The position numbers and the translations under genes were made by a program. From Leptospiraceae bacterium (GTDB taxonomy: Bacteria > Spirochaetota > Leptospiria > Turneriellales > Turneriellaceae): a DNA stretch of 64,000 nucleotides. Below are positions 41,801-50,237 of this stretch, in pieces. Location: NCBI GenBank assembly GCA_025055765.1, contig JANWWS010000013.1, positions 434,001 to 498,000 on the forward strand, written 5' to 3'. Position 1 is the stretch's first letter. Every line of letters begins with the position of its first letter. A model generated the notes under the pieces. That model had not been told where the DNA came from. It worked only from the letters and a program-made list of their open reading frames with translations, and searched no databases.

Positions 41801-44249
41801 CGTGGTTATTTGCTGTTAAGGTGGCGTTATTTTCGACTGTCAGAGAGTCAAGAGCGGCTCCTAGAGAGATATCTTGGCTAATTTCATGCCCACCACAGAT
41901 AGTCACCGCGCTATTTGCTACCGGAAAAGAATAGGTACCCACCCCCCCACAAGCAGTAGCGGACCAGCTCTCCAAATCGGACCAGGAACCATTGGCACGG
42001 CTGTAGTAGGTGGTAGGGTTTGCTAGAGCAGGATTGTTATTTTCAAAGGCACCTACAGTAAAGCCCGCGGCACCTGCATTGGGAGGGTTATCTGGGGTAC
42101 CCGGAGTTCTTGGTGCCCCATTAAAGTCGTTGTTTAGGTGGACACTAAGATCCTGACCCCCCTGGGCTAAAATAGGGGGGATATTTGTGACATAATTCCA
42201 GTTGTTGTCTAGCATGGTATCGATGTTGTTGTCCGCTCCATCTACGTCCTGAAAATAGTTCAGGGCCACAAGATCGAGGGAAAAATTGCCACTGTAGGCG
42301 GGGCTTAAGGCATGCACCTGACTAATACGGGTCAGATCTGTGGTATTTTCATCTCGATAATGGCCACTGTTGCAACGAAAAATATTGTTATTTTGCACCA
42401 TGCCGGGATCCGAAGAGGCATTTCCCTCATAAATACCATGCCCAACCCCACTTGCGGGGCAAAAAAGGACATTGTTTCGTATGTCCACACTGGGATCATT
42501 GCCGAGCAAGGATATACCTCTTCGGGCATAAATTGTGTTGTTATAAATACGTCCTGTCCCACTTGCGCCGAAGAGGATCCCCTCACTCTGGCTGCCATGC
42601 GTACCACCATGAATTAAATTATTGAAAATCCGTGTATCTATGGAAGAGCCTGCGAGGCGTATTCCATTAGTCCCGCCGGATCCTGTTCCTCCGAAAATCC
42701 GGTTTCTTGCGATAAGCGGCTTTCCAGCCGATCCCACTTGTATAGCAATCGATTGGGAGCGACCTCCCCCATGAATTAAATTGTCCACAATTTGGATTGT
42801 GTTTTGCTCTGACTGACAGAGAATACCGTAAGAAATACCGCCCGTTCCCGACTCACTTCCGTATACGGTATTTTGGGAAATAGTGATATTGCCATGCGCT
42901 GCACCCATTATACGGATCCCATGAGAGCTCCCGCCGGTAGCACCCGCACTATTACCCCAAATGGTGTTGCCCTGGATGAGCACACTTGTGGGGCTTGTGC
43001 TGCCTGTGATATTAATTGCACCCTGTAAGCTCGAGCCCCTACCCCCTTTAATCACCTGGGTGCCCAAAGTCTTGAGAATCGTGGCAGAAATAGCATTTTG
43101 CAACTGAATACCCCAAGACTGTGACCTCGTTCCCCCATCGATTAGAGGGTTGTCTTCAATAAGAACAGAGCCCGTTGTGTTGGCGAAAATACCAATTGAG
43201 ATGCTTGCAGCTCCCGTCTCGCTTCCATATATCGTGTTGTATCGTATTGTTGCCGAACTATCCCCCGTAATTTCAATACCACGGCTCGATCCCCAAACGC
43301 TTCCCGGTGAATTACCCCAGATGGTGTTTCCTTGAATTAAGGGATTGGTTGTACCACCTGTGGCAAATATGCCCCTCTGCAAAGTGCTACCTCTACCCCC
43401 CCGAATTACTTGGCCACTTCCCCCTAAAATTTGAGCTTGGGCACCATTGGCTAAGTAAATGCCGTAGGTGCTCCCACCTACGCCCCCATCAATTGTAGGG
43501 TTAGCTTGGATTATGATGCGATTGCTACTTGATGCAATGTAAAGCGCGTAAGAATCGGTGACCATTATGGCATTTTCGTTGCCGTAGATTTGATTCTGGG
43601 AAATTAGCCAATCTACCGTTGGGTTTACATCACTATGAACATAAATGCCGTAAGAGTTTCCCTCTGCCGCTGACTGGGCCCCATAAATGGTATTTTGGCT
43701 TATGATGGGTCTTGTTTCTATGCCTTCCACATAGATACCATAATTGGCGGTTGTTCCTGTCCCCCCTTTAATAATGTTGTTGGTAATGGTAGGCTTGCTA
43801 CCACCATAGAGGTAAATAGCATAAGAAGTGGCTGCCGAGCCCGCTAAAATCGTAAAGCCATCCAGAACCGTGTTAGCGGTATCACTAATGGCCCCATCCC
43901 CTTCCACAATACGGTCGGGAGAGGCGCCCACGGCCTGTATAGTAGTTACATGAGTGCTGGGATTGCGTACCGAGAAATCTGAACTATAGCCCCCGAGAAC
44001 CTTTATACCATTTTTCAGTGTGATCTTGTTACTAATCGTGTAAGTCCCCTCCGCTACACGAACTTCATCGTTTGTGAGCGCACTTGCCTGGTTTATCGCA
44101 TGCTGGATCGTAGCACATGGTAAAGCTGGCACGAGACAATTGTTTATGGAATCATTACCAGTCGTACTTACATAACGGGGTAGTGGTAAACCGGAATGGA
44201 ACCAAGCCAAGCTGAGGTGACAAAGGGAAAAGAAGGCAAATTTTCGCAT
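35868..44249 (-). CDS. giant secreted beta-helix repeat protein with FlgD/T9SS-like C-terminal domain
   Basis: From the ATG at 44249 (AAAAGGAGC upstream) the product has about 2793 residues and a signal peptide (MRKFAFFSLCHLSLAWFHSG). The first 750 residues are parallel beta-helix repeats of the DUF1565/PbH1 kind (YVSTTGNDS; VRVAEGTYTI; repeated TISQNTVYGSESGTGGISYG-like units). Four modules then begin with a W-rich lead such as YYSRANGSWSDLESWS or LYSYASGSWDNGGNWS (near 42.0, 41.0, 38.8 and 37.3 kb), each leading into Gly/Ser/Thr/Asn-rich strands. Two segments (LTETGHATGIFRTPA; LQETGACTGIFQH) are repeated units. The last 85 residues resemble FlgD-Ig/type A sorting domains (MTIELYDLKGRRIQTLADG, then LRSGLYFIYF). 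It is probably surface-exposed or secreted; the ligand is unknown. Confidence 0.85.
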   Translation of the reverse strand: MRKFAFFSLCHLSLAWFHSGLPLPRYVSTTGNDSINNCLVPALPCATIQHAINQASALTNDEVRVAEGTYTISNKITLKNGIKVLGGYSSDFSVRNPSTHVTTIQAVGASPDRIVEGDGAISDTANTVLDGFTILAGSAATSYAIYLYGGSKPTITNNIIKGGTGTTANYGIYVEGIETRPIISQNTIYGAQSAAEGNSYGIYVHSDVNPTVDWLISQNQIYGNENAIMVTDSYALYIASSSNRIIIQANPTIDGGVGGSTYGIYLANGAQAQILGGSGQVIRGGRGSTLQRGIFATGGTTNPLIQGNTIWGNSPGSVWGSSRGIEITGDSSATIRYNTIYGSETGAASISIGIFANTTGSVLIEDNPLIDGGTRSQSWGIQLQNAISATILKTLGTQVIKGGRGSSLQGAINITGSTSPTSVLIQGNTIWGNSAGATGGSSHGIRIMGAAHGNITISQNTVYGSESGTGGISYGILCQSEQNTIQIVDNLIHGGGRSQSIAIQVGSAGKPLIARNRIFGGTGSGGTNGIRLAGSSIDTRIFNNLIHGGTHGSQSEGILFGASGTGRIYNNTIYARRGISLLGNDPSVDIRNNVLFCPASGVGHGIYEGNASSDPGMVQNNNIFRCNSGHYRDENTTDLTRISQVHALSPAYSGNFSLDLVALNYFQDVDGADNNIDTMLDNNWNYVTNIPPILAQGGQDLSVHLNNDFNGAPRTPGTPDNPPNAGAAGFTVGAFENNNPALANPTTYYSRANGSWSDLESWSATACGGVGTYSFPVANSAVTICGGHEISQDISLGAALDSLTVENNATLTANNHVLRLKSFSAGPTANLNLTGNHKTIFEGSGNIDLKGKALRYAEITGPGSFQLQSPLVINNDSMNPFALKKGALATNNHSVQVAGSMVLGDGANDIFALNTANSNITIGGSLIIGNQVSSGVGNNLVATGGTWNIGGDFINNVNSGVVDLSGTTFVFQGLSNQTISGSASTTFHNLSFAASVTRQISLQSSAVHVVAGTFSALGGPGKVIYLRSTMAGTQTTITVNGSLGSFGYLNIKDHVINGTAVGSAINPPNSTDMGNNVGWFAPPAGTLYSYASGSWDNGGNWSVDNCTVPGRTAAGIFPGPGHAAVVCGGYSLTLTGPTNLYSLHIQNGTVDTSAANHPLTVSGNLMVGDGMGGADAILKANNSIITVNQNYLEQTDAHTPDPPKLVLASGANHLLTKASGSLERLELRDSGDCYLSHDLQVGSGGFHLLGSGVFDLAINNLTLSGNYVQTGGELISTTGKLIIPSGTITLSQSAGICSVPVELTGNSQVSLATHFTCSGSWLRSGTGSLQLGSRNLGTGSFQLQGGTVDAGSGNFTVNGLLSISGGNFTAGTATITVNGNFQQTGGTLSAGSSTFVFTGVGSHTIQSSPPFHHVRVNASGGSYTLQAPLIANGNFELVAGTFSTHSTGHYSMQAAQFVLSGGSLSLNNSMVNVSGSWNNTGATVSVGSSSVVTLQAPAGSYILRSNNQMFRTLVVQGPNATYTLQDPLNTTTLTLQSGTLNTGTTLYNTINTLNITGGQLVANASEIRLTGANPQWQRTGGSFSAGTSTVRFMGTGTGQIANSETFHNLWLETGTVNVLANLTVNGFLDITSAQVSAANNTTWQVGGTFYLTAGPGQLDLGGAGGSVSLTVHGDFDMYDPGFVFYTRNSTLDVKGNFMINGGTFHAHTSTVKLTGATNQELRGGPFYNLEFHTAVGGKTISLASSVTVNNLFSAAGSAGSVLTIASNITGVARTLTVNGPAMVPANYQYLAIRDNYLAGSARTTVINPANSTNLGNTRGWFPASYLYTRATGNYSNGNIWSEWGCGHSNTYGALPHSDSDVQICSGHTVNQDVIGTTKDLTVSGGNLNISSADLTVTGSLSITSGNINIADGRKLVVRQNFYQGGGSIAPSASTGLVELAATSGGPYNINQHGGSLTAALVIDSSQDYRFNSNFSGSSLKKLNSGVITLASGSMSWHAVTIQLSQSFELHQGTAELAYSMLKVNGDFLIHGGSFHAGHGVIEHMGSNFHQIGGSFVPFNSTVRFLGINTTVSGFSQFFRLQNQGGGLTFQSLNRTIYEWTIASTAGTVDVADNSTFTVTIFQKNGGNLTLGPTGNATLIVNSTFSHTGGQITVAMGDVLRVPNALGTGVASRIRLHKSNSYSHDIDDDPTSYGYLFDFHKIHATVEDPSANLNAASADTLMAVVTTSAGESETITLTETGHATGIFRTPAVGFPTAYTAPTVGNNVVEGVVDHVVSLNYMDAYDSLDHHSANTYDTRLADASIKRWVQAGGGDWGVGAHWFPAGVPLATDTVRLDHFLTPGPYTVTLSANQSAGDLTIQGSITLDLGAQNLAVNGSVRVLQGNLTGSGGTVVLSGSGGPYVIETVSPFTGVNLQVNSNANYNLMSHLQVAALQKMGAGGLFFQGRNVSIAGSFQHLSGQLDFSNSHVVVGGDVALASSYQYGGSLLTWNGSGPAFLNAPYLHHLELIGGQIEIPPGSALSLSGNFKKSSGTLVLGSGGNATLEVNGSFEHTGGQIVALSGDVIRGVRAKLELYRKNFTKLLENSAQKRGYYPTEMVEIRLEDLNRNLDCATQESVSVVANTLGMDQENLILQETGACTGIFQHVAASAAHHVTPADGILQFVDNDVLTVSYQDTLDPQTPDAASFETGIGPTVLAKAQLSPDSAKIADNYFDFRIKKKTFLGFNLTQSGRMTIELYDLKGRRIQTLADGHFEDGDNFLEWDLSQSSLRSGLYFIYFTSPNWKKPIMYQLIVVR

Positions 44250-44338
44250 AGTGCTCCTTTTATTTGACGAGGCGGTGCATAAAAAGTAAACCATTTTTCC
44301 CTTGCCGAGACGACTTTTTTTGCATTTCTTGTTTGTAA

Positions 44339-44749
44339 GTGCGCCAAAAACTCTTATTCCTTATACCAGCCCTTGTGCTCTCCTCCGTGGGGTTCATAAT
44401 AGCAACCTCTCAAGGCTCCTCCCAACCCCACTTAAAGCTAGGTGAGTTCCAAAAAATCTTAGCCCAAAACCCCCAAGAGCTTGGCAACACCTACCTCACC
44501 TTATACGGCAAAGTAAAAGAAGGTAGTATCGAGCGCCGAGGGACTCAAGCTTATTTCATTTTAAGCGAAGGAAAAGATGAGCTACGAGTATATTACACAG
44601 GCCAAAACCTATTGCCCGATACCTTTCAAGATGGCTCCGACGCGGCCGTAAGCGGCCAATACGATCCTCAACGACAAATTTTTGTGGCAGACCATGTCTT
44701 AGCCAAGTGCGCTTCCAAATACGAAGGCATGGGAAAAAATAAGCCATGA
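44339..44749 (+). CDS. ccmE: heme chaperone CcmE, CxxxY (histidine-less) type
   Basis: CcmE carries heme from CcmABCD to CcmF during cytochrome c maturation. The 136-residue protein has one N-terminal membrane anchor (LLFLIPALVLSSVGFIIATS) and the OB-fold pattern of the family (GKVKEGSIERRG; LRVYYTGQNLLPDTFQDG; VSGQYDP). Where classical CcmE has LAKHDENY with the heme-binding histidine, this one has LAKCASKY, with Cys 124 and Tyr 128. CxxxY CcmE proteins are known from archaea and some sulfate reducers. The start is GTG at 44339, with no strong ribosome-binding site. It overlaps ccmF by 4 nt. CcmABCD and CcmGH are not in the window. Confidence 0.9.
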   Translation: MRQKLLFLIPALVLSSVGFIIATSQGSSQPHLKLGEFQKILAQNPQELGNTYLTLYGKVKEGSIERRGTQAYFILSEGKDELRVYYTGQNLLPDTFQDGSDAAVSGQYDPQRQIFVADHVLAKCASKYEGMGKNKP

Positions 44750-46827
44750 GTGAGCTTGGCTCTTTACTTAATAGCCTTTCTCTCGCAAGTTCCCTAGGTG
44801 CGGTGGTGGTTTCGCTTATCTACCATTTTTCCCCTAGACAAGAATTTTATATCGTTTTGCGCCGTCTTAGCCACCTGCACTTTTGGCTGCTTTGTGGTGC
44901 TGTGGTGATTTTACTTTCCCTTCTCTTACGCCCTGATTTTTCCAATGTCTATGTAGCCGAAAATGTGAATACCACACTTCCCCTTTTTTATCGCTTCACC
45001 GCTCTCTGGGCCGGGCAGGCCGGTTCCATGTTGTGGTGGAATTTTCTTTTAGCTTTTTTTTCCATTTTGGCCCTTATCCAAATTGAAAAAAAAGAAGCCC
45101 GTCTTATTCCTTATATGACCATGATTCTCATGGGCACGAGCTTTTTCTTTAGTGCCTTAACGAATTTTTCCGAAACCTCAGACCCATTTCGCCAAATAAG
45201 CCAAAATGGCCTACCCTATAACCCAGGAAATGGGAGGGGTCTAAACCCTCTCTTACAGCATTGGGCTATGGTAATCCACCCCCCCATTCTCTATTTTGGC
45301 TACGTGTCCTTTGCCATACCCTATGCCATTGCCATGGCCACTCTCATGGTTGGGCGTACCGACATCCCCTGGACAAAACTTGTGCGCCGCTATAGTCTTT
45401 TTAGCTGGTTTTTCTTGGGAACGGGTATGCTTTTAGGTGGCAAATGGGCCTATGAAGAGCTAGGATGGGGAGGTTATTGGGCTTGGGATCCTGTAGAAAA
45501 TGCCTCCCTCATGCCCTGGCTTTCGGCAACTGCCTTTGTACATTCCATCATTGTGCAAGAAAGACGAGGAATGCTAAAAGTTTGGAACATGGTCTTGATT
45601 TCTCTAAGTTTCATCTTAACTATTTTTGGCACTTTTCTAACCCGCTCAGGGGTGGTAAGCTCAGTACATTCCTTTGCCAACTCCGACCTAGGACCCTTTT
45701 TTCTTAGCTATATAGCTTTTGCTGTACTTTTTAGCAGCATCCTTATTATAAAAAACCTCCATCTTTTGCGCAGCGAGCGCACTTTTGAGTCTTGGCTAAG
45801 CCGTGAGGTAGGCTTTCTTTTTAACAACATGGTACTTATGATTGCCCTCTTTGCCGTTTTTTGGGGCACTTTGTACCCTACCCTAAGTGAAGCCTTTAGC
45901 GGAAAGCGGGTTTCCGTAACAGCCCAATGGTTTAATGATTGGATGGTCCCCCTAGGTCTTATTGTTTTATTTCTCACAGGAGCAGGTCCCCTACTTTCCT
46001 GGCGCAGCACCTCTGCCAAAACCTTAAGAAAAAATTTCCGCATACCCCTGCTTGTTTTTCTAATTATCTTGGTTCTTTTTTGGAGCTACTGGGCTTTTGA
46101 AGGAAAAGACATAGAGTTAAAGCATGTTTACGCCTCTTTAAGTTTTTCTCTAGCTGGGTTTGTCGCCGCCGGTATTTTTGAGGAATGGATACGAGCTAGC
46201 TTAAACCGCAGCCAATATACGGGTGAGCCACTTCCTTTTGCCTTTATCTCTCTTCTTTTCCAAAATAAGCGCCGCTATCTTGGTTACATGACCCATCTTG
46301 CTCTTGCCATTCTCTATGTTGGTTTTGCTGGCCAGGCCTTTGGCAAAGAAAAAAGACTCGAACTATACCCTGGCGAAGCCGAGTACTTTGCGGGATATCT
46401 CATCTGGCTCGAAGAAGTACAAAATATAAATGTAGGTCAGGCAGGGGGGATCCACTATGCAACCCAACTTGCCCGACTAAGTTTTTACCATAAAAACCAC
46501 CTCGTGGGTCAAGACACCACGGAAATCCGCCGCTACCCAATGCTAAGCCTGGCTACTTTCCGCTATAGCGACCCTCCGCAGACCACCTCGGAGCCCGCCA
46601 TAATTTCCCGCCCTCATGAAGATATCTACGCCCAATTGGGCGGCCAGGCCGAAAACGGCAGGTATATTTTACAACTCTGGATTAATCCCCTCGTTTTTTG
46701 GGTGTGGTTTGGCTTTGGCTTCTTTGTGCTCTCCACCCTTCTCTTGCTTCTCCCCGTGGGCGAGAAAGGGGAAGTTTCGCTTTGGGGAAGAAAAATGGTA
46801 TTAAGAGCCCTTCCCAGAAGCATATAA
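44746..46827 (+). CDS. ccmF: cytochrome c maturation heme lyase CcmF
   Basis: The 693-residue membrane protein has about 14-15 helices and the conserved tryptophan-rich WWD signature WGGYWAWDPVENASLMPWL near residue 245, with WAGQAGSMLWWNF near 88. Heme-ligand histidine regions are visible (HWAMVIHPPILYFGY; FVHSIIVQERRG; SVHSFANSDLGPFF). CcmF attaches heme to CxxCH cysteines, which NrfH and NrfA in this window require. It follows the CxxxY CcmE with a 4-nt overlap, which supports their joint use. Confidence 0.95.
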   Translation: MSELGSLLNSLSLASSLGAVVVSLIYHFSPRQEFYIVLRRLSHLHFWLLCGAVVILLSLLLRPDFSNVYVAENVNTTLPLFYRFTALWAGQAGSMLWWNFLLAFFSILALIQIEKKEARLIPYMTMILMGTSFFFSALTNFSETSDPFRQISQNGLPYNPGNGRGLNPLLQHWAMVIHPPILYFGYVSFAIPYAIAMATLMVGRTDIPWTKLVRRYSLFSWFFLGTGMLLGGKWAYEELGWGGYWAWDPVENASLMPWLSATAFVHSIIVQERRGMLKVWNMVLISLSFILTIFGTFLTRSGVVSSVHSFANSDLGPFFLSYIAFAVLFSSILIIKNLHLLRSERTFESWLSREVGFLFNNMVLMIALFAVFWGTLYPTLSEAFSGKRVSVTAQWFNDWMVPLGLIVLFLTGAGPLLSWRSTSAKTLRKNFRIPLLVFLIILVLFWSYWAFEGKDIELKHVYASLSFSLAGFVAAGIFEEWIRASLNRSQYTGEPLPFAFISLLFQNKRRYLGYMTHLALAILYVGFAGQAFGKEKRLELYPGEAEYFAGYLIWLEEVQNINVGQAGGIHYATQLARLSFYHKNHLVGQDTTEIRRYPMLSLATFRYSDPPQTTSEPAIISRPHEDIYAQLGGQAENGRYILQLWINPLVFWVWFGFGFFVLSTLLLLLPVGEKGEVSLWGRKMVLRALPRSI

Positions 46828-46869
46828 TGTCTTTCCTTTACAAGTTATTTTTTAGCTCTAGCTTGGGCT

Positions 46870-49548
46870 ATGAGCGAAAAGCGCCGGCAGCTCCCTCCTC
46901 TTTATAACCCTCACGGCTTAGAACAAAAATGGTATCCTATATGGGAAAAAGGGGGCTTTTTTTCTTACAAGAAGGCCTACCATAAAGAGGGGCAGCCAAC
47001 AAAGACATTTTCCATGGTGCTGCCACCCCCAAATGTGACAGGGTCTCTTCACCTAGGCCATGCCCTAAACCATACTATCCAGGATATTTTAGCACGCTAC
47101 CACCGCATGAAGGGAGAAATCACTTTATGGGTTCCTGGCACAGACCACGCGGGCATTGCCACCCAAAATGTCGTCGAGCGCCAACTTCACGCCCAGGGAA
47201 AAAGCCGGCGCGATTTTAGTCGGCAGGAGTTTGAAAAACTTATTTGGCGCTGGAAAGAAGAAAGTGGTGGCATGATCACCCAGCAAATGCGTCTTTTGGG
47301 AGAATCTGTTGACTGGGATTACGAGCGCTTTACTTTAGATGAGGGGCTGTCTTTTGTCGTAAGACGAGTTTTTGTGCGACTATACCAGGATGGGCTTATC
47401 TACCGCGGTGAGCGGATGATTAACTGGTGCCCTAAAGATGAAACAGCTCTCTCTAATATTGAAGTTGAGTACAAAGAAGTGCCAGGAAAGCTTTATTTTG
47501 TGAAGTACTTTTTGGAAAATAGCGATGACTTTCTCTTGGTCGCCACCACCCGCCCTGAGACTATCCCCGGCGATGAAGCCGTAGCGGTGCATCCCAGCGA
47601 CGAGCGCTATAAAAATTTTATAGGAAGATATGTCATACACCCGCTTAACGGGAAAAAAATACCCGTAATTGCTGACCACGCAGTGGACCCCCAATACGGC
47701 ACAGGAGTTGTTAAGGTAACCCCAGCTCATGATTTTTTAGACTTTGAAATTGCCGAAAGACATAAGCTTCCCCTTACGAATATCTTTAATGAAAAGGCTG
47801 TCTTAAATGAAAAAGCTGGTCCTTACAAGGGTCTCTCGAGAGAAAAGGCAAGAGAAATCATTGTAGAAGAGCTGAGGGATAAAGGACTTTTAACCCTGAC
47901 AAAGGATATCCGGCATAATGTAGGGCATTCCTACCGATCAGGAGTTGCCGTAGAGCCTCGGCTTAGCCTTCAATGGTTTGTGAAAACAAAACCTCTTGCC
48001 CAACTTGCCATAGAGGCCGTACAAGAAGGCAAGACTCAGTTTTTCCCTAAACGATGGGAAAATCTTTATTTTGATTGGCTTCAAAAAATCGAAGACTGGT
48101 GTATTAGCCGCCAACTTTGGTGGGGACATCGCATACCAGCTTTTTATTGCCAAACCTGCGCCGCTATGCATGTCTTAGAAGAAGATCCCACCTCCTGCCC
48201 TAGCTGTGGTAGTAGCCAAATTAAACAAGATGAGGATGTCTTGGATACCTGGTTCTCTTCAGCTCTCTGGCCCTTTTCTACTCTGTTAGGTAAAGACAAG
48301 ACCACGGTCTTATGCCAGTGGCCAAATAAAATTCCAAATTCAAAGGAACTAGAGCTCTTTTACCCCACCTCGGTTCTTGTGACAGGTTTTGATATTATCT
48401 TCTTTTGGGTTGCCCGCATGATGATGATGGGGCTTTATTTTATGGGAGATGTTCCCTTCCGCCATGTCTATATCCATGGGCTTGTGCGAGACGAAAAGCG
48501 CCAAAAAATGAGCAAATCAAAAGGTAATGTGGTGAACCCACTTGAGAAAATGGAGGAATATGGCACCGATGCCTTCCGCTTTTTCCTTATAAGTATTTTG
48601 CCGGAGGGCAAGGATATTGTCTATGATGAAAGCCGACTTAAGGGTTACCAAGCCTTCTGTAACAAGATTTGGAACACGGCGCGCTTTATTTGGATGAACC
48701 AAGAGGAAAGCTACAGGCCAAACGATGAGGCTTGCTACGAACTAAAAGACGCCGATATCTGGATTTTAGAGCGCTACAACCACACGCAAAAAATGGCCAC
48801 AAAGGCCCTCGACAATTACCGCTTTGCCGAATATACCCAACTCATCTATGACTTTTTTTGGAAGGATTTTTGCGACTATTATGTCGAAATAGCAAAGCTC
48901 TTCTTAAGAGATCAAGAACAAGACACGGTCCGCTATGTATTAAACCGCACTTTAGAAAACTCTCTAAAACTCCTACATCCTGTTATGCCCTTTATTACGG
49001 AAGAGCTGTACTCCTATTGGAGCCGCCCCCAAGATGACCTAATCATTGTCTCAAGCTGGCCTACGGTTTTTTCTTTAAAAGAACCAGAGGCTGCCATAAA
49101 GCGCATGGAACTTACCTTAAAGCTTACCGCTAAAATAAGGCAGCTTCGCCACGACCTACAAATCCCCCCCCAACAAAAACTAAGTTTTGGCTTTATACCC
49201 AAAGAAGGATATTCTTTAAACAACTACCACAAGAAAATTCTCATTGGTCTTTGTAAACTGCAGGATGTTTTTGATAGCAAGCCAGAGGGAAAAGCCATCC
49301 GCACCGCCGTGGAAGAAGGGGAGCTCTATCTTCTGGTAACTAAAGAACTAAACCTTGCCAAAGAAAAAGAAAGGTTAGAAAAGGAACTCTCTCATTTACG
49401 AAAAGGGCTCGAACACGTACAACAAAAGCTCTCTAACCCTGCCTTTTTAGACAAAGCTCCTCAGGAACTAGTGGCCCAAGAAAAAGAAAAAGAAGAAAGC
49501 TATCTTGCAAAAATGAAAAGTCTTGAAGAAATCCTCCAGGAAATTTAA
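46870..49548 (+). CDS. valS: valyl-tRNA synthetase
   Basis: This 892-residue class I synthetase has a HIGH-type motif in PPPNVTGSLHLGHALNHT near 50 and an editing CP1 domain (ATTRPETIPGDEAVAVHP). A zinc-like Cys cluster (CQTCAAMH, CPSCG) is followed by KMSKSKGNVVNP near 545, an anticodon-binding domain and a C-terminal coiled coil (from about 825) typical of ValRS. Zn-cluster retention and length are normal. It lies 42 nt after ccmF and converges on clpP with a 5-nt gap. Confidence 0.97.
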   Translation: MSEKRRQLPPLYNPHGLEQKWYPIWEKGGFFSYKKAYHKEGQPTKTFSMVLPPPNVTGSLHLGHALNHTIQDILARYHRMKGEITLWVPGTDHAGIATQNVVERQLHAQGKSRRDFSRQEFEKLIWRWKEESGGMITQQMRLLGESVDWDYERFTLDEGLSFVVRRVFVRLYQDGLIYRGERMINWCPKDETALSNIEVEYKEVPGKLYFVKYFLENSDDFLLVATTRPETIPGDEAVAVHPSDERYKNFIGRYVIHPLNGKKIPVIADHAVDPQYGTGVVKVTPAHDFLDFEIAERHKLPLTNIFNEKAVLNEKAGPYKGLSREKAREIIVEELRDKGLLTLTKDIRHNVGHSYRSGVAVEPRLSLQWFVKTKPLAQLAIEAVQEGKTQFFPKRWENLYFDWLQKIEDWCISRQLWWGHRIPAFYCQTCAAMHVLEEDPTSCPSCGSSQIKQDEDVLDTWFSSALWPFSTLLGKDKTTVLCQWPNKIPNSKELELFYPTSVLVTGFDIIFFWVARMMMMGLYFMGDVPFRHVYIHGLVRDEKRQKMSKSKGNVVNPLEKMEEYGTDAFRFFLISILPEGKDIVYDESRLKGYQAFCNKIWNTARFIWMNQEESYRPNDEACYELKDADIWILERYNHTQKMATKALDNYRFAEYTQLIYDFFWKDFCDYYVEIAKLFLRDQEQDTVRYVLNRTLENSLKLLHPVMPFITEELYSYWSRPQDDLIIVSSWPTVFSLKEPEAAIKRMELTLKLTAKIRQLRHDLQIPPQQKLSFGFIPKEGYSLNNYHKKILIGLCKLQDVFDSKPEGKAIRTAVEEGELYLLVTKELNLAKEKERLEKELSHLRKGLEHVQQKLSNPAFLDKAPQELVAQEKEKEESYLAKMKSLEEILQEI

Positions 49549-49553
49549 GAGCC

Positions 49554-50237
49554 CTAACTTTTGGTTTTCTTATCTTTTTTCGCAACTTCGGTTAGTTCTT
49601 CCAAAAAAGAAAAACTATCCAGTATTTTATCGGCTAGACCATAGTCCACGGCTTCCCGGGCATTCATGTAAAAATCACGGTCCGTATCCTTTTCTATTTT
49701 TTCAATTTTTTGTCCTGTGGCTTCTGATAAGATACGGTTTAGCTCATCTCTTGTTTTTTTAATTTCCTCAGCATGGATCTTGATGTCAATGGCAGGAGCA
49801 ATGATTTGCCCACTAATGAGAGGCTGGTGTATCATGACCCGCGCATGGGGGAAAACATAGCGATGCCCCTTTTCTCCCGCACAAAGTAAAATAGCTCCCA
49901 TAGAGGCCGCCATACCCATAGTTATCGTGTACACAGGTGAGCTAATCATCCTCATCACATCATAGATGGCCATGCCTGAACTAATCACCCCCCCAGGAGA
50001 GTTAATGAAAAATAAAATAGGCTTACCGGGATTTTCTAATTCAAGGTAAATTAGCCTTTCCGTTATGATCTCCGCCGAGCGGTCGGTTACGGGGCCCCAT
50101 AAAAAAACCTGGCGGCGGCTTAAAAATTTTTCCTGAATCTTTTCTCTTAAAGTAGTAAGCTTGGCTGGCTTCTCCTCGCTTATTTCTTCTTCTGATTTTC
50201 CAAACTCTTGCCAACTCACCATAAGCTGGATGTCCAT
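49554..50237 (-). CDS. clpP: ATP-dependent Clp protease proteolytic subunit
   Basis: The catalytic triad is visible: Ser in GMAASMGAILL, His in RVMIHQPL, Asp in KDTDRDFYM. The substrate-pocket segment FFINSPGGVISSGMAIYD and the C-terminal AVDYGLADKIL match ClpP. The usual GQAASMG reads GMAASMG. At about 227 residues from the ATG at 50237 it is somewhat longer than average, because of a charged N-terminal extension (EEEISEEKPAKL) and a Lys-rich tail (KKDKKTKS). ATG 50222 is an alternative start. No clpX or tig is adjacent, so this may be one of several clpP genes. Confidence 0.92.
   Translation of the reverse strand: MDIQLMVSWQEFGKSEEEISEEKPAKLTTLREKIQEKFLSRRQVFLWGPVTDRSAEIITERLIYLELENPGKPILFFINSPGGVISSGMAIYDVMRMISSPVYTITMGMAASMGAILLCAGEKGHRYVFPHARVMIHQPLISGQIIAPAIDIKIHAEEIKKTRDELNRILSEATGQKIEKIEKDTDRDFYMNAREAVDYGLADKILDSFSFLEELTEVAKKDKKTKS

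Noticed and set aside
41284-41934. Plus-strand frames of about 80-130 codons opposite the giant beta-helix gene
   Set aside because: The minus-strand frame is continuous with a signal peptide, repeats and a C-terminal domain; the antisense frames have no recognisable features.
35868-44249. Tandem nucleotide repeats suggesting a CRISPR array or satellite in the giant gene
   Set aside because: The repetition is at the protein level and irregular in spacing; there are no identical short repeats with unique spacers, and the reading frame stays open throughout.
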